A stretch of 64,000 bases of DNA. It comes from Acidobacteriota bacterium (GTDB taxonomy: Bacteria; Acidobacteriota; Terriglobia; Terriglobales; Acidobacteriaceae). Shown in pieces: positions 61,201 to 64,000 of this stretch (within the stretch, counting starts at the first letter, position 1; the number at the start of each line of letters is the position of its first letter). Under the pieces are notes generated by a model that made no database searches, was not told where the DNA came from, and saw only the letters and a program-made list of their open reading frames with translations. A program made the position numbers and the translations under genes. The DNA is taken from NCBI GenBank assembly GCA_003225175.1, contig QIBA01000042.1, positions 62,001-126,000 of the forward strand, given 5' to 3'.

Positions 61201-61734
61201 AGTACGGCCAGCACCACAATTGATACTTGCCGTCCACTGTTGACCAACGCAGCTGCGCCGTTTACTACAGTCGGACGCATCGCCTCGATTACCGGCGGAT
61301 CAGCCAACGTGGTGAACATAGCCAATTGCACCGGCACTCCCGGCGGAGCAACCTGTCCGTTTGTTCCCATGAACTCAGTACATTTCCTGGTGGCGAATAC
61401 GCTTTCGGCGCAGTTCTTCGGCAGCCCTTTTGCCCGAATGGTTCCGCGCAACACTGAGCGCGGCGACTACATCAGCAATGCAAACCTGAGTATGTTCAAA
61501 AATACGAAAGTCACCGAGAGACTCACCATGCAGTTCCAGGCTACCGCCTATAACTTCATGAATCGGGAATTTCTCGGCGTGCAGGACACCAAGGTGACCA
61601 ACGTATCCAGCTCTCCCAGCTCAAACACTTTCGGAACGAACCTCTTCAACGCCAGCGGTGACGGTAGCCCGAACGTCGTTCAGAGCGGACTTGGGAGACG
61701 ACGTCTTGAGTTCACGATGAAGTTCATCTTCTAG
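58210..61734 (+). CDS. Oar-like TonB-dependent receptor (paralogue C)
   Basis: 1174 residues with ribosome-binding site AGGAGG. Signal peptide ([21 protein letters not shown]), carboxypeptidase-regulatory domain ([28 protein letters not shown]..., about 30-110), plug ([61 protein letters not shown]) and barrel ending [11 protein letters not shown]. Shares plug wording and C-terminal strands ([24 protein letters not shown]) with the receptor at 31413, so the two are paralogues. Ends at a strong terminator. Substrate unknown. Confidence 0.9.
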   Translation: [1174 protein letters not shown]

Positions 61735-61755
61735 TCTTCAAGCGCAAACATCTCC

Positions 61756-61780
61756 GGCCGGCCGCAAGGCCGGCCTTTTT
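61756..61780 (+). terminator. Intrinsic terminator of receptor C
   Basis: GGCCGGCC-GCAA-GGCCGGCC followed by TTTTT, 22 bases after the stop. Confidence 0.92.
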
Positions 61781-61876
61781 CTTGCTCTTCGTATCAATCG
61801 ATCATTGACGTCTCCGGTGATTCAGAAAAACCCGACTGCTTTAGCGCAGAAGATTTTGCAAGCGCGCAACTGGTAT

Positions 61877-61970
61877 AGACGTAGCATGCTACGTCTCCTC
61901 CATGCGCGCGACGAGCACCAAACCGTACTGGTTCCCCAGCTGCATAGAGACGCACACTCCGCGTCTCTAT
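61877..61970. repeat. REP-like palindromes, copies 3 and 4
   Basis: A perfect 20-bp palindrome AGACGTAGCATGCTACGTCT at 61877-61896, and 48 bp further a looser one, ATAGAGACGC-acactcc-GCGTCTCTAT, at 61944-61970. Both belong to the family at 44185 and 55988. They lie just ahead of the aminotransferase gene and fall inside the unlikely upstream extension of its frame. Confidence 0.75.
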
Positions 61971-62000
61971 CATCCGTTAGATGTAGAATCGCTTTTCGCT

Positions 62001-63179
62001 GTGAATACGAAGTTAATTCCGGTCGAAAGAACTTCGGGCTCCGCCCGTCGCCAAGGCGTGCCCTTGCTCGACTTATCTCGCCAATACGCAACGCTGCGGA
62101 AGGAAGTGTTGGCCGCCGTCGAAGCGGTTTGCGATTCCCAGCATTACATCCTGGGCCCCGCCGTCTCCGACTTTGAGACGCGAGCAGCCAAGTTTCTCGG
62201 AGCAAATTTCTGCATCGGGTGCGCCTCGGGGACTGACGCAATCTTTCTGGCTTTGGCCGCCGCCGGCATTGGACCTGGCGATGAAGTCGTCACTACTCCT
62301 TTCAGTTTCTTCGCCACGGCGAGCTCGATTACGCGAATCGGAGCGCGGCCAGTGTTCGCCGACATCGATCCGAATACCTACAATCTCGATCCCCACTCGG
62401 TACAGAGCCTCCTCGATCACCATGTCCGGGTGAAGGCAATCCTTCCAGTCCATCTCTATGGCCAGTGCGCCGACATGGATGCACTCGCCAATATTGCAGA
62501 GCAATCCGGGCTAGTTCTGGTGGAAGACGCGGCGCAGGCGTTCGGAGCGACTTGGCGTGGACGACGTGCTGGAACTCTCGGTCAACTGGCGTGCTTCAGC
62601 TTCTATCCTACAAAGAACCTGAATGCCTTTGGAGATGCCGGCGCCGTAACGACGAACGATGAAGATCTAGCCGCAAGAGTTCGATTGCTTCGAGCACATG
62701 GAAGCCGCCAGCGCTACTATCACGAGGAGATTGGCTGGAACAGCCGGCTCGATTCGGTTCAGGCTGCCGTTCTTTCGGTCAAGCTGAAGTATTTGGAGAA
62801 ATGGAACCGGCAGCGGCAGCAGCACGCGGAAACGTACGCAAAGCTCTTCCGAAAAGCAGGATTGGGTCATCCCGATTCGCCAGTCCGTTTGCCCGAAACG
62901 GATCCGAACACTTCCCACATCTACCACCAATACGTAATCCGCGCGCAACGACGCGACGAGCTTCGCCGATTTCTCACAGATCGTGAAATCGGTTCGGAGG
63001 TCTTCTACCCCGTGCCCCTGCATCGCCAGAAAGCGTTTGATTACCTGGGATACGGCGAAGGCTCCGTGCCGATTGCTGAGGCTGCAGCCCGCGAGGTGCT
63101 CGCCTTGCCGATGTTCGCTGAGCTTCGAGACGACGAATTGCGGATTGTCGTGGACGCCATAGCAGAGTTCTATTCCTAG
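62001..63179 (+). CDS. DegT/DnrJ/EryC1/StrS-family sugar aminotransferase
   Basis: 392 residues from GTG 62001; the open frame starts at 61902 but would translate a REP palindrome. PLP-fold type I aminotransferase: start VPLLDLSRQYATLRKEV, cofactor-phosphate site GCASGTDAIFLALAAAG, VVTTPFSFFATASSITRIGARPVFADID, VEDAAQAFGA and the Schiff-base lysine K205 in SFYPTKNLNAFGDAGA. Followed by GWNSRLDSVQAAVL. Such enzymes aminate keto-sugars for O-antigen, S-layer glycan or antibiotic pathways. No other sugar-nucleotide gene is next to it. Confidence 0.9.
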   Translation: MNTKLIPVERTSGSARRQGVPLLDLSRQYATLRKEVLAAVEAVCDSQHYILGPAVSDFETRAAKFLGANFCIGCASGTDAIFLALAAAGIGPGDEVVTTPFSFFATASSITRIGARPVFADIDPNTYNLDPHSVQSLLDHHVRVKAILPVHLYGQCADMDALANIAEQSGLVLVEDAAQAFGATWRGRRAGTLGQLACFSFYPTKNLNAFGDAGAVTTNDEDLAARVRLLRAHGSRQRYYHEEIGWNSRLDSVQAAVLSVKLKYLEKWNRQRQQHAETYAKLFRKAGLGHPDSPVRLPETDPNTSHIYHQYVIRAQRRDELRRFLTDREIGSEVFYPVPLHRQKAFDYLGYGEGSVPIAEAAAREVLALPMFAELRDDELRIVVDAIAEFYS

Positions 63180-63207
63180 GCCGCCCGGGCAGGTGTGCGT
63201 CAGCCAA

Positions 63208-63349
63208 ATCCCCTGGTTTTCCCTACTGAGTCTCGGAACAGGGAAAATAGCAGGGAATAAACCAGGGAATTTTTTCTTGGAAGCGCAAACCCCCATAGAT
63301 ACTGGACAAAACGAATCCGCCCAGGGAATAACAGGGAATTAACAGGGAA
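63208..63349. repeat. Six CAGGGAA direct repeats at about one-turn spacing
   Basis: CAGGGAA starts at 63239, 63251, 63263, 63322, 63332 and 63343: two triplets with periods of 12,12 and 10,11 bp. Inverted relatives (CCCTGG, TTTTCCCT) precede them at 63210-63224. The same core is found twice near 50.8 kb. No gene in this stretch. Confidence 0.65.
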
Positions 63350-63526
63350 ACTTAGTTCGGCGCGGGTTCTCAGATTTACCAGTCCCGCACTCTTCTGCCA
63401 TTGAGCGCGCATTAACATGAGCGAATACCTATCAGCGAGTTCCTAAGAGTCCAGTCCGTCCAGAAAAAAGGCATTTTCGACGTGATCCCCAAATCTAAAG
63501 GACTTACATCGCGAGGTCCCACGAGA

Positions 63527-63627
63527 TCCCATGGGATATCCCACCAGCCTCCTGGAATCTCCGTGGGATATCCCAGAAACCTTGGTGGGATCGAGGTGGG
63601 ATATCCCACAACCTCAACATGGGATCT
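63527..63627. repeat. Three TGGGATATCCCA palindromes at 32-33 bp spacing
   Basis: Perfect 12-bp palindromes at 63532-63543, 63564-63575 and 63597-63608. The first overlaps a second palindrome ATCCCATGGGAT (63527-63538). Degenerate half-sites TGGGATC (63586 and 63620) continue the pattern. The same core is present near 3.2 kb. A long minus-strand frame crosses the array but looks like a by-product of the repeats. Confidence 0.75.
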
Positions 63628-63790
63628 CGCAGGGATCACTTTCGCGCTGCGAGCAACTCCGCTCACCCGCATGTCGCGGCGAGGAAAAGTGGCAAAGCCG
63701 CGCTTGCCGCGCTGAGAGACGGCAGAGCCATAGCCGAGCGTGGTGGTACAGGATTGTGCTTCCCTTAAGCATCCACTCGCCGTTCCTGAA

Positions 63791-64000
63791 ATGGAAAACT
63801 CGCGCAACATCGTTCTTCGCATGATGGCGCTAACCGGGCTCAGAAGGCAAGCTTCATCCGTTGCTCGCACAAGTTCCTCATCCAGACGCAGCAACGACTT
63901 ACAAGCCAAAGAAAAAATATTTGCGGAATCCGTTGCTCCAGGAAATTTCATTCAGGCAAAGCAGGCTGCGCTCTCCAACCCTCGTAAAAAAAGGCCAGCC
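63791..64000 (+). CDS. Possible start of a gene running off the right edge
   Basis: From ATG 63791 the frame is open to the end of the window (70 codons): MENSRNIVLRMMALTGL, then a Ser/Arg-rich stretch, LQAKEKIFAESVAPGNFIQAKQAAL. No ribosome-binding site or known family; a chance frame cannot be excluded. Confidence 0.25.
   Translation, partial: MENSRNIVLRMMALTGLRRQASSVARTSSSSRRSNDLQAKEKIFAESVAPGNFIQAKQAALSNPRKKRPA

Noticed and set aside
61902-62000. Upstream ATG start for the DegT/DnrJ aminotransferase
   Set aside because: Would translate a REP-like palindrome; the aminotransferase homology begins after GTG 62001.
63527-63627. CRISPR-like array
   Set aside because: Repeats are only 12 bp, perfectly palindromic, three in number, with 20-bp spacers and no cas genes.
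63412-63951. 179-codon minus-strand open frame
   Set aside because: Its middle part is simply the TGGGATATCCCA repeats read as protein, with no domain, ribosome-binding site or recognisable family.

Overview
The window looks like a chromosomal segment of an acidobacterium (Acidobacteriota, probably class Terriglobia). This rests on lineage-typical families: a duplicated orphan permease of the ADOP type, a VWFA-related secreted protein of the acidobacterial type, four very large Oar-like TonB-dependent receptors with N-terminal carboxypeptidase-regulatory domains, and many secreted proteins of unknown function. No rRNA, tRNA, insertion sequence, prophage or CRISPR array was recognised. The accessory character lies in repeats, small genes and decayed genes.

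Layout. 0-3.1 kb: the end of a PD-(D/E)XK-like protein and an ADOP permease. 3.4-9.4 kb (minus): the translation/transcription operon rimP-nusA-infB followed, after a terminator, by a DUF503 gene; it is preceded by a compact promoter-structured RNA-terminator unit that may be an attenuating leader. 9.4-14.5 kb (plus): CPBP membrane protease, guaB, a VanZ-like protein and a two-domain LigD (phosphoesterase plus ligase). 14.5-20.8 kb (minus): a three-gene unit of DUF5666 protein, TonB-dependent receptor and VWFA protein. 21.1-23.5 kb: a GAF histidine kinase and a NarL-type regulator. 23.5-25.3 kb: a divergent arsR / arsM locus with a clear operator and an arsC wrecked by frameshifts. 25.3-30.1 kb: secreted proteins, a soluble sugar dehydrogenase and three small cysteine-rich (zinc-ribbon) proteins, one of them 53 aa long and apparently leaderless. 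30.3-41.5 kb: a LytTR regulator and a LytS-type kinase flanking two TonB-dependent receptors, with a 21-bp-period direct repeat in the kinase/receptor intergenic region. 41.7-46.3 kb (minus): dnaK, two unrelated small genes, dnaJ and hspR, with a HAIR-like operator over the dnaK promoter. 46.4-57.8 kb: an APC permease and scavenging enzymes (GH15, GH2, M28 peptidase, a ChbG/YdjC deacetylase with a damaged C-terminus) and a PuuD-like membrane protein. 58.2-63.2 kb: a fourth receptor and a DegT/DnrJ aminotransferase. 63.2-64 kb: repeat-rich DNA.

Taken together the segment suits a soil heterotroph that takes up polymers through TonB receptors, breaks down glucans, glucuronides/galactosides and peptides outside the cytoplasm, and resists arsenic partly by methylation. 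The items most worth following up are the rimP leader RNA, the LytTR/LytS-receptor island, the DUF5666-receptor-VWFA unit, and two intergenic repeat classes (TGGGATATCCCA palindromes and CAGGGAA direct repeats) arranged at helical-turn spacing.
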